From Candidatus Manganitrophaceae bacterium (GTDB lineage Bacteria; Nitrospirota; Nitrospiria; SBBL01; JAADHI01), in assembly GCA_012960925.1 (NCBI GenBank), contig DUAG01000011.1, forward strand, positions 95,325 through 159,324: 64,000 bases of DNA, given 5' to 3'. Made by a program: the position numbers and the translations under genes. Positions 26,697 to 35,264 of this stretch are shown here, piece by piece. Every line of letters begins with the position of its first letter. Within the stretch, counting starts at the first letter, position 1. Below the pieces are notes generated by a model. That model made no database searches. It was not told the origin of the DNA and worked only from the letters and a program-made list of their open reading frames with translations.

Positions 26697-26796
26697 TCGC
26701 CTGAAAGACAATGCCAGAGGCCATAAGGACGACCGAAGCGTACTCATCCGTACGGTGAGGAGACTGTTGGCCGACAACGCAGTCATTTCAGGCGGA
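26697..26796. repeat. Palindromic intergenic element (family 4)
   Basis: TCGCCTGAAAGACAATGC near the left end and the complement of TCCGCCTGAAATGACTGC at the right end form an imperfect inverted repeat. They flank a central hairpin, CGTAC-tcatc-CGTACG type. The inner sequence (GTTGTCGGCC, GACCGAAGCG) resembles small palindromic repeats common in bacterial intergenic regions. A single copy was found here. Confidence 0.45.
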
Positions 26797-26863
26797 TGGG
26801 TCTCGCGCAAGCCATCGGCGGGTTCTAATTTCGAAATCACGGAATTAGGGACAAATAAAGTGC

Positions 26864-26893
26864 TTGACGTAGGACCCTATTACAATGTAGTAT
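26864..26893 (+). promoter_or_regulatory. Possible promoter of the Fur-box gene
   Basis: TTGACG (26864-26869) and TAGTAT (26888-26893) are 18 bases apart on the plus strand. The -10 is weak. The Fur-type palindrome begins nine bases further on, about where transcription would start, a usual position for repression. Confidence 0.4.
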
Positions 26894-26901
26894 TTCAATT
26901 A

Positions 26902-26918
26902 TTGATAATGATTATCAA
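26902..26918 (+). promoter_or_regulatory. Fur box
   Basis: TTGATAATGATTATCAA is a 17-base palindrome that is perfect apart from its unpaired centre. It contains two of the GATAAT/ATTATC hexamers of the Fur consensus. This predicts iron-dependent repression of the downstream small gene. It was the only such site noticed in the window. Confidence 0.7.
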
Positions 26919-26925
26919 CTTCATT

Positions 26926-26969
26926 GCTCTATAGAGATACCCGTCAATCCAAGGGTATCTCTATAGAGC
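26926..26969 (+). other. Perfect 17-bp inverted repeat in the 5' leader
   Basis: GCTCTATAGAGATACCC (26926-26942) and its exact complement (26953-26969) are separated by 10 bases. The arms also contain the palindrome CTCTATAGAG. The hairpin lies between the Fur box and the gene at 27077. It has no T-tract, so it is not an ordinary terminator. It could be a second operator or an mRNA stability element. Confidence 0.75.
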
Positions 26970-27076
26970 CGCACGGTTCGAATCTTAGAAAGGATCGAAC
27001 ACCCGCACAGAGCGAGCAAGTACCATTTGCATTATACATCCGAAACATGTCGTTAGAGGGAATAGGGAGGAAGTCT

Positions 27077-27409
27077 ATGGAACAAGTCATCGGCGTACTA
27101 GATGGCAAGAACCAATCAGAAAAGGTGGAAATTTTACTCAATTCTGAGAAAGGGGAGGCTGGATACCTGCACCTTCGTCTCCTCTCCTGGGGTGAAGGGA
27201 TCGGCTGGTATCCCCAGAAAACGATCGAACTCGATTGTCGAAATCTTGCCGGTCTCCAAACTCTCTTCAAAAAAGCAGAAGCCTGTTTCAAGTCTGGAAG
27301 AAGGAAGACGGCAAGATCCTCCGGAAAAATAATCCCTTTCCCAACAAACCGTCCAAGATTAGGACCCGTGCTTGTGCGCAAGCCCGTCGCGCAGGTAGCA
27401 GGGTCGTAA
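27077..27409 (+). CDS. Small protein of unknown function, faintly PC4-like
   Basis: The 110-residue product from the ATG at 27077 follows GGGAGG six bases upstream, which clearly decides the start over an earlier open frame. Residues 15-70 (VEILLNSEKGEAGYLHLRLL, WYPQKTIELDC, LQTLFKKAEACF) have the beta-rich then helical pattern of PC4/YdbC-like single-strand-DNA-binding domains. The resemblance is weak. The C-terminus is basic (SGRRKTARSSGKIIPFP). The Fur box and hairpin upstream suggest iron-responsive expression. Function cannot be assigned. Confidence 0.65.
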   Translation: MEQVIGVLDGKNQSEKVEILLNSEKGEAGYLHLRLLSWGEGIGWYPQKTIELDCRNLAGLQTLFKKAEACFKSGRRKTARSSGKIIPFPTNRPRLGPVLVRKPVAQVAGS

Positions 27410-27462
27410 CAACCGTCGTTTCGACAATCAGCCAAGCCCCTTTCGGCCTGTATTCCCGCCCT

Positions 27463-27696
27463 GAAATACATCCATCGCGCGTCAAACAGGCGGAAAGCAA
27501 ACAGATCGTGAACGCGCTTCGAAAGGCAAACAAGCCGGTGGAGTATCTTGTCTATACCAATGAAGGACATTACTTCTTGCATCCTGAAAATAAACGTCAC
27601 TTATATGCAACGATAGAAGCGTTTCTTGCGAAGCACCTCGGGAGCCGCATTGAGCCGCCCGGCAAGATCGAAAGCCATTCCGCCTTGATAAAATGA
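27463..27696 (+). pseudogene. C-terminal remnant of an S9-family (acylaminoacyl/dipeptidyl) peptidase
   Basis: The open frame encodes RVKQAESKQIVNALRKANK, YLVYTNEGHYF and ENKRHLYATIEAFLAKHL. This is the last 75 or so residues of prolyl-oligopeptidase-type S9 enzymes, including the catalytic-histidine motif NEGH. The several hundred residues that should precede it, including the GXSXGG serine, are absent. It lies just behind the small gene at 27077 and has no start of its own. Confidence 0.7.
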
Positions 27697-27946
27697 TTTT
27701 GAAGATTTAAATGAGACCTTCTTCAAAGGAATTCGGGGGGATCGTATCTATCTGGCCGATCCGGCCCTTGGGAATATCCGGCTTCGAATCGAACGATTTA
27801 CGAGGATATGAGATGGCCTCGTCCTTGGAAAAAAGGTGCTTGAGGAAGGATTAACTTCTTATCCGCTTCAGGTTGACGGTGCCTCGCCGATACAACCAGA
27901 GAAGTTCGACACCCGACAACTCTTTGAACTACACCAACTCCCCTGA
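27695..27946 (+). pseudogene. Remnant of a C39-family peptidase
   Basis: The frame from 27695 reads DFEDLNETFFKGIRGDRIYL, ADPALGNIRLRIERF. It then has TGA at 27809-27811, where Trp fits the family, and resumes DGLVLGKKVLEEGL up to TGA at 27944. GDRVYLADPALGN followed by F...WDG is characteristic of double-glycine-type C39 peptidases. The catalytic Cys region is missing, so this is a decayed 3' fragment. It immediately follows the S9 remnant, and together they form a small gene graveyard. Confidence 0.65.
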
Positions 27947-27962
27947 ACGCCGTTATGATATT

Positions 27963-28289
27963 TTAGTTCGGTTCAAGCGCCCGGAACTCTCCGGTTTCTT
28001 GAATGACAACCTCGTAGCCTTCAATCTTAGATGGGATTTGCTTCAAAAGTTCGGAGGTCTTCCTCACAACAAAGACCTTGATACAGGGCTTCCCCTGACA
28101 CTCCCCCTGGTCGGTTCCGACGACGCCCGGCAAGGCCATCCATTTTTCGGTCTCTCCTTTTAACACTGCTTCGATTATTTTTTTATGCATCTGTTTCTTT
28201 TGTGGCTCTTCTCCCATCCCCTGCTGAGCATATATTACGTTAGGGGTAAAGAACAATATAATGGTGCTGAATGAGTTTTCCAAAGGCAT
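27963..28289 (-). CDS. Small exported protein of unknown function
   Basis: The ATG at 28289 has AAAGGGGTGA seven bases upstream and gives a 108-residue protein. The start at 28313 lacks such a site. A signal peptide (SFSTIILFFTPNVIYAQ) is followed by a charged segment. A compact domain comes next, with two cysteines (ECQGKPC) and KVFVVRKTSELLKQIPSKIE, GYEVVIQETGEFRAL. The latter pattern resembles short N-terminal modules seen before trypsin-like domains, but none follows. Function is unknown. Confidence 0.6.
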   Translation of the reverse strand: MPLENSFSTIILFFTPNVIYAQQGMGEEPQKKQMHKKIIEAVLKGETEKWMALPGVVGTDQGECQGKPCIKVFVVRKTSELLKQIPSKIEGYEVVIQETGEFRALEPN

Positions 28290-28387
28290 TTTTATCACCC
28301 CTTTGGGCTTCACGAATCAGTGTGTTGTCATCCATACGCAATGTGTTTATGAAAGTTTTTGTGAGTTTCCTGCTACCTCAGTATACT

Positions 28388-28574
28388 AAGGAAACCTCTG
28401 AATAAGTCGCGGATAGTTCTTTCAGGGCAAATAATGTTCCGCTTCTGCGTTGTAAATCTTGACAAGAGCGGGCTATGGATTCGCGAGAACCATCCTCTGC
28501 GATTTACGCCTTAAATCAAAACATAAGATCTCCTGGAAAATGGAAGAACCTTCCCAAAGAACAGAGACCTCCTC
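28388..28574 (+). repeat. Family 2 inverted-repeat element, copy A
   Basis: It begins AAGGAAACCTCTGAATAAGT and shares with copies B and C the blocks TTCAGGGCA, GTTCCGCTTCTGCGTTG, AAATCTTGA and GCGATTT. The right terminus is eroded, ending around AGAGACCTCCTC. It stops exactly before the priA stop codon (28575). Confidence 0.75.
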
Positions 28575-31016
28575 TCAACCAAACTGCTGCGGATCGACAT
28601 CCACCTCCAGCCGAGTCCCCTCGTTCGCCTTGCGCTTCCAGCGGTGTACGGCCGGTTTCAGCGCGGCTGAAATCCGCTTCTGGTCTTTCCCCTTCATCAG
28701 GATTTGATATCGATATTCCCCCCGGATTCGCGCCATCGGGGTCGGGGCCGGCCCCAGTATTTCAACTCCTCGTCCGGGGAGATAGTCCTTGATTAAGACC
28801 GTCAGCGACTCGGCCCCTCTGACGACGGCCTCTTCCCGGCGATTCCGAAGGAGGAGGCGGGTCAAACGGCAAAATGGCGGATAGACGCCCTCCTTCCTGG
28901 ACTGAATCTCTCCCTGATAAAAAGAAATATAATCATGGGCCGTCGCGAAAGCAATACTCGCATGATCCGGCTGAAAGGTTTGTATCATCACCTCTCCCGG
29001 ACGTTCACCCCGACCGGCACGGCCCGCCACCTGGGCAAGGAGCTGGAAGGTCCGTTCCGAGGCGCGAAAATCCGGAAATTGGAGCGACAGGTCTCCACAA
29101 AGCACGCCGACCAGGGTCACACCCGGAAAATCATGCCCCTTCGTGATCATCTGAGTTCCGATCAGAATATCTACCTCTTCCTGCACCATCGCGGCAATGA
29201 TCTTCTGATGAGATCCTTTCTTCTGCGTGGTGTCTCGATCCATTCGGGCGACCCTTGCCGAAGGGAAAAACCCCCGAACCGTTTCTTCCACCTGTTCCGT
29301 CCCGATCCCCAGATAAATCATGCGCGACCCCCGGCATTTGGGACATTCGGTCGGGGGCGGCGTCTCATACCCGCAATAATGGCAAACAAGCCGTTTCCGC
29401 TTCTTATGGTAGGTGAGAGAAACCGTGCAATGCCGGCAGGAAGGGAGCTCACCGCAATCCGCGCAGAGAAGGGAAGACGAAAAACCGCGTCGATTGACAA
29501 ATAGGAGAACCTGTTCTTTTTCCGAAAGACGTTTTTCAATCGCCGCAATCAAAGGCCTCGTGAGGAAGGGCTTGACCATCTCCTCTTTTTTTCTCAGATC
29601 GACCAACAAGACCGACGGCAAAGGCCGCGACTCAATCCGTTTTGGGAGATGAAGGTAGCGATACTTTCCGCTCTGGCTGTGGTGATAGGACTCAAACGAA
29701 GGGGTGGCCGACCCCAGCATAACGACGGCTTTTTCGGACCGGGCTCTGACCAGGGCGACATCCCTCGCATTATAGCGAACACCCTCGTCCTGTTTATAAG
29801 AAGAATCCTGCTCCTCATCAACAATGATGACGCCGACCTCTTTCATCGGCGCGAAGATGGCCGAACGAACCCCGATGACCAGACGGGCCTGACCTTCCTT
29901 TATTCTGAGCCACTCGTCGTAACGCTCCCCGGCTGAAAGCCCGCTGTGAAAAAGGGCAACTTCGTCCCCGAAGCGCTCATGAAACCGGGCGACGAGCTGA
30001 GCGGTCAGCGAAATCTCGGGGACAAGAAGGATCGCCCCCTTTCCCTGTCGGAGCCCCGCTTCAATCACCTGGAGGTAAACCTCGGTCTTTCCGCTCCCGG
30101 TCACTCCATGGAGGAGAAAGGGGGCAAAACCCCCTGTTTCTATCGCGTCCAACACTTCTTCACTTACCTTCTTCTGATCCGCGTTAAGACGGATCGTCCC
30201 CTTCGGACGAAAACCGCTTTCAAGCCTTGGAATGCGCCGCGCCGCTTCCTCACGCTGATCAATCCATTTTTTCTCAATCAGGCGTTTCAAGGGGGCGCGA
30301 AGCGGAGACTCCAAGGCGGCGACCGGAAGTGAGCCCCCTGCCGAGAGGAGGATTTCGAGGAGGGCCGCCTGTCGATGCGAGCGCCTGGAAAGAGACGCCG
30401 CTAAGGCCGCTGTCTCTTCGGGGTTCTTCTTTAGAACAAGGATGCGGCGAAATATTTTTTTGACAACGGGAGGCGCGATCTCCCACTGCGCCCGAACCCT
30501 GCCCGCCTTCACGAGAATGGAAAGGATGCGGGTCAAGCCCTTTCGTTCAAGACGCTTCTTAAGCTGTGGTTCCGTTAAAGAACCTTCGCTTTCCAGAAGA
30601 TCAATTACACTTTTCTGAACCGGCCTTTTCTTTTCCGCCTGACTCGTTTCACCGGAGCCGACGAGGCTGAACCTTCGTCGAACCGAGAGATGTATCCCCT
30701 GGGGAAGGCTCCCTTTGATCACGGCGCCCAAGGGAGCAAAATAATAGTCCGCAATCCAGAGTAGCAGATCAAAAAGTGGTTGAACGACAAGAGAGGTCTC
30801 CTCAAGAACGGCGAGCACGGCCTTTGTCGCCTTCACATCCGGCCGTCCAACGGCTCGGACAAAGAAGGCCATCCGCCAGCCTCTTCCAAACGGAACCAGA
30901 AGCCGAACCCCGGGAGAAAATTTCCTTCCCGCAAGCTCTGGCGGCAGGTGGTAATGAAAACGTCCTTCCACCTCTGGCGTCACCACCTCGACATAATGTC
31001 GTTTTTGTGCGTTCAT
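28575..31016 (-). CDS. priA: Primosomal protein N', replication restart helicase PriA
   Basis: PriA reloads the replisome at collapsed forks. The 813-residue protein has the N-terminal DNA-binding domains and then Walker A LLHGVTGSGKTEVYLQ (about residue 300). The helicase box is VDEEQDSSYKQDE, where DEEQ replaces the usual DEEH. An eight-cysteine zinc module follows (CADC, CRHC, CHYC, CPKC), then helicase motifs GTQMITKGHDFPGVTLVG and QVAGRAGRGERPG. It lies 3 nt after the GlnE-like gene, so the two are probably cotranscribed. Confidence 0.97.
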   Translation of the reverse strand: MNAQKRHYVEVVTPEVEGRFHYHLPPELAGRKFSPGVRLLVPFGRGWRMAFFVRAVGRPDVKATKAVLAVLEETSLVVQPLFDLLLWIADYYFAPLGAVIKGSLPQGIHLSVRRRFSLVGSGETSQAEKKRPVQKSVIDLLESEGSLTEPQLKKRLERKGLTRILSILVKAGRVRAQWEIAPPVVKKIFRRILVLKKNPEETAALAASLSRRSHRQAALLEILLSAGGSLPVAALESPLRAPLKRLIEKKWIDQREEAARRIPRLESGFRPKGTIRLNADQKKVSEEVLDAIETGGFAPFLLHGVTGSGKTEVYLQVIEAGLRQGKGAILLVPEISLTAQLVARFHERFGDEVALFHSGLSAGERYDEWLRIKEGQARLVIGVRSAIFAPMKEVGVIIVDEEQDSSYKQDEGVRYNARDVALVRARSEKAVVMLGSATPSFESYHHSQSGKYRYLHLPKRIESRPLPSVLLVDLRKKEEMVKPFLTRPLIAAIEKRLSEKEQVLLFVNRRGFSSSLLCADCGELPSCRHCTVSLTYHKKRKRLVCHYCGYETPPPTECPKCRGSRMIYLGIGTEQVEETVRGFFPSARVARMDRDTTQKKGSHQKIIAAMVQEEVDILIGTQMITKGHDFPGVTLVGVLCGDLSLQFPDFRASERTFQLLAQVAGRAGRGERPGEVMIQTFQPDHASIAFATAHDYISFYQGEIQSRKEGVYPPFCRLTRLLLRNRREEAVVRGAESLTVLIKDYLPGRGVEILGPAPTPMARIRGEYRYQILMKGKDQKRISAALKPAVHRWKRKANEGTRLEVDVDPQQFG

Positions 31017-31019
31017 TGA

Positions 31020-32621
31020 TTAAACACCAGATTCAGTTAAGGGGGGCTCTGAATAAAAAACCCTCCGAAAGATCGTGTGGACCCTCTCTGTATGGCCCTT
31101 GTAATCTTTCAGAAGCCGTACGGATGCGGCACCCCGGACATGATCTTTATAAGACATTCTGAGCGCCGTTGCCCTGAGTTCATCCGGATCGTCTGGAATG
31201 AGATGGGTCTGCCGGTCACGAACCATTTGAAGCTTATTTTCCAGGTCTCGAAAGAACAGGTAGGCCTCTGACAGCAGGCGGGCCTCTTCGGCAGAGAGAT
31301 ACCGGCCCCGCGCCAATCTCTTTAAGGCATCCATAGACCCGCGGCCTCGAATCCTGGGATCTTTTCCGGCAAACGCAACTTGTAAGGACTGAACAACAAA
31401 CTCGATCTCTCGTATTCCGCCCCTCCCTCGCTTCACATCTCTCAGGCGCTGCTTCATTTCAGAACACTCCCCTTCAATCCGCTCCTTGATCATCCTCACT
31501 TCTTTAAACCCTTTAAATCCAAAGGGCCTTTTGTAGATAAAGGGCTCCGCCATTTTGAGAAAGCGCCTGCCAAGCAGACGGTCTCCAGCCACCGCTCGAA
31601 CCTTGACGAGGGAGAGTCGTTCCCAGGTTTCACCGCGGGAGGCATAATACCGCCGATACCCTTGAAAAGGGGTTGCAATCAGTCCCGCCTTCCCTTCAGG
31701 TCGGAGACGAAGATCAACCCGATAAACATACCCCTGCTCGGTGGGTGCATTCAGGGCTACCGTCACCTCCTTTGACATTTTCTCAAAATAGACCGCATTT
31801 GGGATACATTTTTTCCCGCGCCCGCCAGACGACTCACCTGCACTCTGGGCATAGAGGTACATCAGGTCAATATCGGAACTGAAATTCAACTCACTTCCTC
31901 CCAATTTTCCCATCGCCAGGACCGTGAATCCGATCCGGCTCCCTTTGCCTGAACCGGTTCGCCCTTTAGGGATCCCATATTTCCGCCGCATCTCTTTTTC
32001 ACAAATCCAATAGGCCTGCTGGATGAGGACCTCGGCCAGGTCAGATAAGGCCGTCAGGGTTTCCTCGACAACCGACTTGCCCAAGAGGTCCCTGACCCCG
32101 ATTCGAAGAATCTCTTTCCGTTTAAAGATCCTGAGAAAATCAAGCCGCGTCTCTTGGGCTTTCAAGAGGCGCAGGGCACTTGAAAGTTCAGCTGAAAGCA
32201 CGCTCCGCTTCTTCGGCTGATCCAGAACTTCAGGGGAAAAAACCCAATAAAGATATTCCGGATTTCTGATTAAGATCTCTGAAAAAAAAGGGATGCTCCC
32301 AAAAACCTGTGCCAGGAGCCAGAGGGTTTGTGGAGATTTCTGTAAATAAGAAAGAAACGCTGTCTTGACAAAAACCGCTCGGGAAAACCGCTCAAGATGG
32401 TTCATGGCCAGATCCGGAAAAGGCGTAAGCGAACAACAACGCAGACACTCCTCCAGTATCTCGGCAAAAAGGGTCCGTGCCTCCGGGTCTGCTGCAATCA
32501 GTTGTATATTGGTATCGGCCTTTTTGATATCCTGAAATCCATAGGGCCTCAAGAGTGCGGCAACCTCCTGAGAATCAAGTTCCGGCGCTAGGAGGAGATC
32601 TTTTATCGCATATTTACCCAT
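31020..32621 (-). CDS. GlnE-like nucleotidyltransferase (glutamine synthetase adenylyltransferase family), protein 1
   Basis: GlnE adds and removes AMP on glutamine synthetase with two similar halves in about 950 residues. This 533-residue protein is one half. It has the helical start (FVKTAFLSYLQKSPQTLWLL, FFSEILIRNPEYLYWVF), then the nucleotidyltransferase motif VLAMGKLGGSELNFSSDIDL with both acidic residues, YVYRVDLRLRPEG, and the helical regulator region. Its motif is nearer the deadenylylating (N-terminal) half. I start at the ATG at 32621; a GTG at 32645 is an alternative. The other half-like protein is encoded divergently at 32784. Confidence 0.85.
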   Translation of the reverse strand: MGKYAIKDLLLAPELDSQEVAALLRPYGFQDIKKADTNIQLIAADPEARTLFAEILEECLRCCSLTPFPDLAMNHLERFSRAVFVKTAFLSYLQKSPQTLWLLAQVFGSIPFFSEILIRNPEYLYWVFSPEVLDQPKKRSVLSAELSSALRLLKAQETRLDFLRIFKRKEILRIGVRDLLGKSVVEETLTALSDLAEVLIQQAYWICEKEMRRKYGIPKGRTGSGKGSRIGFTVLAMGKLGGSELNFSSDIDLMYLYAQSAGESSGGRGKKCIPNAVYFEKMSKEVTVALNAPTEQGYVYRVDLRLRPEGKAGLIATPFQGYRRYYASRGETWERLSLVKVRAVAGDRLLGRRFLKMAEPFIYKRPFGFKGFKEVRMIKERIEGECSEMKQRLRDVKRGRGGIREIEFVVQSLQVAFAGKDPRIRGRGSMDALKRLARGRYLSAEEARLLSEAYLFFRDLENKLQMVRDRQTHLIPDDPDELRATALRMSYKDHVRGAASVRLLKDYKGHTERVHTIFRRVFYSEPPLTESGV

Positions 32622-32783
32622 CACAAATTCCGCCAAAAATTCCACATTGATAAGAGTCTAAGGGCATTATACGCATCAGGAATGGGCGATGCAATTTTGC
32701 TATCATGAAACCTTGGCCCTTTTCTTCAAAGGATTGATCAAGGGACCCGTTTTCTTGTATCTTGGGGCCAAGGAGTCCTCTCA

Positions 32784-34991
32784 ATGCGAAAGACACAATG
32801 GATCAAAGAACTGACATCACATTTTCAAGAGAGTGATGCATCCTTCATCCATACTTTTCTCTCTGAAATGGATCGGGATTATTTCTCTCTGTACACGGTG
32901 CCCGAAGTCGCCGAACATATTCAAATGTCCCGTTGGATCGATGCGAGACATCCCACCTCTTTAAACGTGAACCCACTCGATGAAGGCCGGTTCAAGATAA
33001 CCGTCGTTGCATTCGATTATTTCTCAGGGTTTTCCATCCTCTGCGGGCTTCTCTCCTCCTTAGGCCTTGAGATCATCTCAGGAGATGTCCATACCTATTC
33101 CGACAGTTCAAGAAAGAAGATTATCGATGTCCTTCATGTCCAGACGGCAAACCCTGAAAGCCGTTTTGACCTCCCTCAACAGAAAAGTTTTAAGGAAGAA
33201 TTCCAAGCACTCATACAACTTCTGGAGGCAGAACATTACGAGAAAGCCCGGGAAAGGGTAAATCATCGCCTCGTCGCCACCCTGAGTCGGACCACAGGAA
33301 ATGCCGCCGGGCTTAAAAATGGTCTTTCCCATCCAATCACCGTCCGTTTTAATAACACAATATCGAAAAAATGGACGATTCTGGATATTCATGGAAAAGA
33401 TACCCCTTTCTTTCTTTACGCCTTCTCAAATGCCCTCGCAATGCGAAACATATACCTCCACAAGGTTAAAATAAAAAAACAAGGACAGGGGATCGACGAC
33501 CGATTTCACATCTCTGACCGACGGGGCAAAAAGATAAAACGTGAAGAAGATAAGAAGGCCCTCCGGGTCTCCGCCATCCTGATTAAACAGTTTACCCATT
33601 TCCTCACCGGAGCTCCGGACCCGACGATGGCGATCGGTCATTATGACCAGTTTCTCGACAAAATTCTGGAGGTGGGCCATTCACGTTCCCTCCTTTCATT
33701 CCTGAGGAAAAAGGAGACAATGCAGGTCCTGGCGCGTCTCTTTGGAACAAGTCAATTTTTATGGGAAGACTTTCTAAGAATGCAGTTCAAAAGCCTTCTC
33801 CCCATCCTTGAACAGTTCAATATGGAAGAACTCCAAATCGGAAAGCCTGCAACCCGGCACGCACTTCTTCGGCGACTCCAAATGGTTCACACGATAGAAG
33901 ATCAAAAGCGAATCCTGAATACCTACAAAGATCAGGAGATGTTCCGTATAGACATGAAACACCTGCTCGCACCCTCTGGAGATCTCAGGCATTTTTCAGA
34001 GGCATTGACGGACCTGGCCGAAGTGGTCATCAACCAAGTCTACCAACTCTGCCGTCGCCATCTTGAAGAACAACATGGACAGCCCTTGAAAGAAGACGGC
34101 AGTTCCTGTGCGTTCACCATCTGTGGACTCGGCAAGTTTGGCGGACGAGAATTGGGCTATGCTTCAGACATCGAGCTCTTGTTTGTTTACGAAGGTTCCG
34201 GAGAGACAAAGGGGACGAGCAGCATCGACAACAGGGTCTATTTTGAGAAACTGGCGCAGGAAATCATCCGCTTCATTCGGACAAAGAAAGAAGGGATTTT
34301 TCATATCGATACTCGGTTGAGGCCTCATGGTGATTCGGGCCGCCTCGCCTTTCCTCTTACACTCTTCAACACATATTACAATTCAGAAGGTGAGGCCGCT
34401 CCTTTTGAAAGACAGACATTGATCAAACTCAGAACCGTCGGGGGAGACAAGCACCTGGGACAGGCCTGCGAAGCGGCGCGGAACCGATTTGTCTACAGTC
34501 ATCAGCCCTGGGACCTCAAGGAAGCCATCGCGCTCAGGAAAAGACAGGTCCATGAGTTGGTCCCCAAAGGGAAAACCAATGTCAAATACAGTCCTGGAGG
34601 GATCATCGATATTGAATATCTGGCACAATATCTTCAGATCATCCATGGTCATCGGCAGCCGGCAATCAGGACACCCACCACCTTGAAGGCCCTTCACCAG
34701 TTATCCTTGCTCAAGATAATTCCGGCAGAGACCGGAAGGAAACTGAAAAGGACCTATCTTTTTCTAAGAACCCTGATCGATGCTCTTCGGATTGTCCGGG
34801 GAAATGCAAAAGACCTCCTCCTTCCGAAAACCCGCTCAGAAGAGTTCACCTTCCTGAGTCGCAGAATGGGCTACGGTCGAGGTGACTGGAAGAAAGGAAG
34901 CATTGAACTGGAAGCCGACATTCAACAACACATGACCCAAGCCAATGAGGTGTTTACCTCTCTCTTTGAGGAACCTCTGACTAAGTCATGA
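32784..34991 (+). CDS. GlnE-like nucleotidyltransferase with N-terminal ACT-type domains, protein 2
   Basis: This 735-residue protein has two ACT-like segments (about residues 65-105, GRFKITVVAFDYFSGFSILC; about 185-240, ILDIHGKDTPFFLYAFSNAL) resembling the effector domains of GlnD. The GlnE core follows, with TICGLGKFGGRELGYASDIE, FHIDTRLRPHGDSGRLAF and VKYSPGGIIDIEYLAQYL. The GxLGYxSD pattern is nearer the adenylylating half, but the second acidic position is Glu (SDIEL) where Asp is usual. AAGGAG lies eight bases before the ATG. The last seven codons and the stop lie in a family 2 repeat. Confidence 0.82.
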   Translation: MRKTQWIKELTSHFQESDASFIHTFLSEMDRDYFSLYTVPEVAEHIQMSRWIDARHPTSLNVNPLDEGRFKITVVAFDYFSGFSILCGLLSSLGLEIISGDVHTYSDSSRKKIIDVLHVQTANPESRFDLPQQKSFKEEFQALIQLLEAEHYEKARERVNHRLVATLSRTTGNAAGLKNGLSHPITVRFNNTISKKWTILDIHGKDTPFFLYAFSNALAMRNIYLHKVKIKKQGQGIDDRFHISDRRGKKIKREEDKKALRVSAILIKQFTHFLTGAPDPTMAIGHYDQFLDKILEVGHSRSLLSFLRKKETMQVLARLFGTSQFLWEDFLRMQFKSLLPILEQFNMEELQIGKPATRHALLRRLQMVHTIEDQKRILNTYKDQEMFRIDMKHLLAPSGDLRHFSEALTDLAEVVINQVYQLCRRHLEEQHGQPLKEDGSSCAFTICGLGKFGGRELGYASDIELLFVYEGSGETKGTSSIDNRVYFEKLAQEIIRFIRTKKEGIFHIDTRLRPHGDSGRLAFPLTLFNTYYNSEGEAAPFERQTLIKLRTVGGDKHLGQACEAARNRFVYSHQPWDLKEAIALRKRQVHELVPKGKTNVKYSPGGIIDIEYLAQYLQIIHGHRQPAIRTPTTLKALHQLSLLKIIPAETGRKLKRTYLFLRTLIDALRIVRGNAKDLLLPKTRSEEFTFLSRRMGYGRGDWKKGSIELEADIQQHMTQANEVFTSLFEEPLTKS

Positions 34992-35245
34992 ATAGTTTTT
35001 TCAGGGCTAAAATGTCCCGCTACTGCGTTATAAATCTTGACACGCATAACAAGTGTCCGGAGTTAGCGAGCGAATAAAGATAAAGACTTTTTTCGTTTCG
35101 TGTCGAAGAATCCTCGCCTTCGGGGCGTGGTTCTTCCAAATAGCGGGCTATGGCTTCGCGAGAACCATCCTCTTGCGATTTCTGCCTTGAATCGAAACAT
35201 TTTATCTCCCGAAAAATCTAACCCAAACTCAATCAGAGATTCCTT
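34968..35245 (+). repeat. Family 2 inverted-repeat element, copy B (longest)
   Basis: It begins GAGGAACCTCTGACTAAGTC and ends AATCAGAGATTCCTT, the complement of the left end. At 278 bp it is about 110 bp longer than copy C, with an insert around 35041-35130 that holds its own small hairpin (AATCCTCGCCTTCGGGGCG). It contains the stop codon of the upstream gene. Confidence 0.85.
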
Positions 35246-35264
35246 AAGTAGGACAAAGCCGCTT

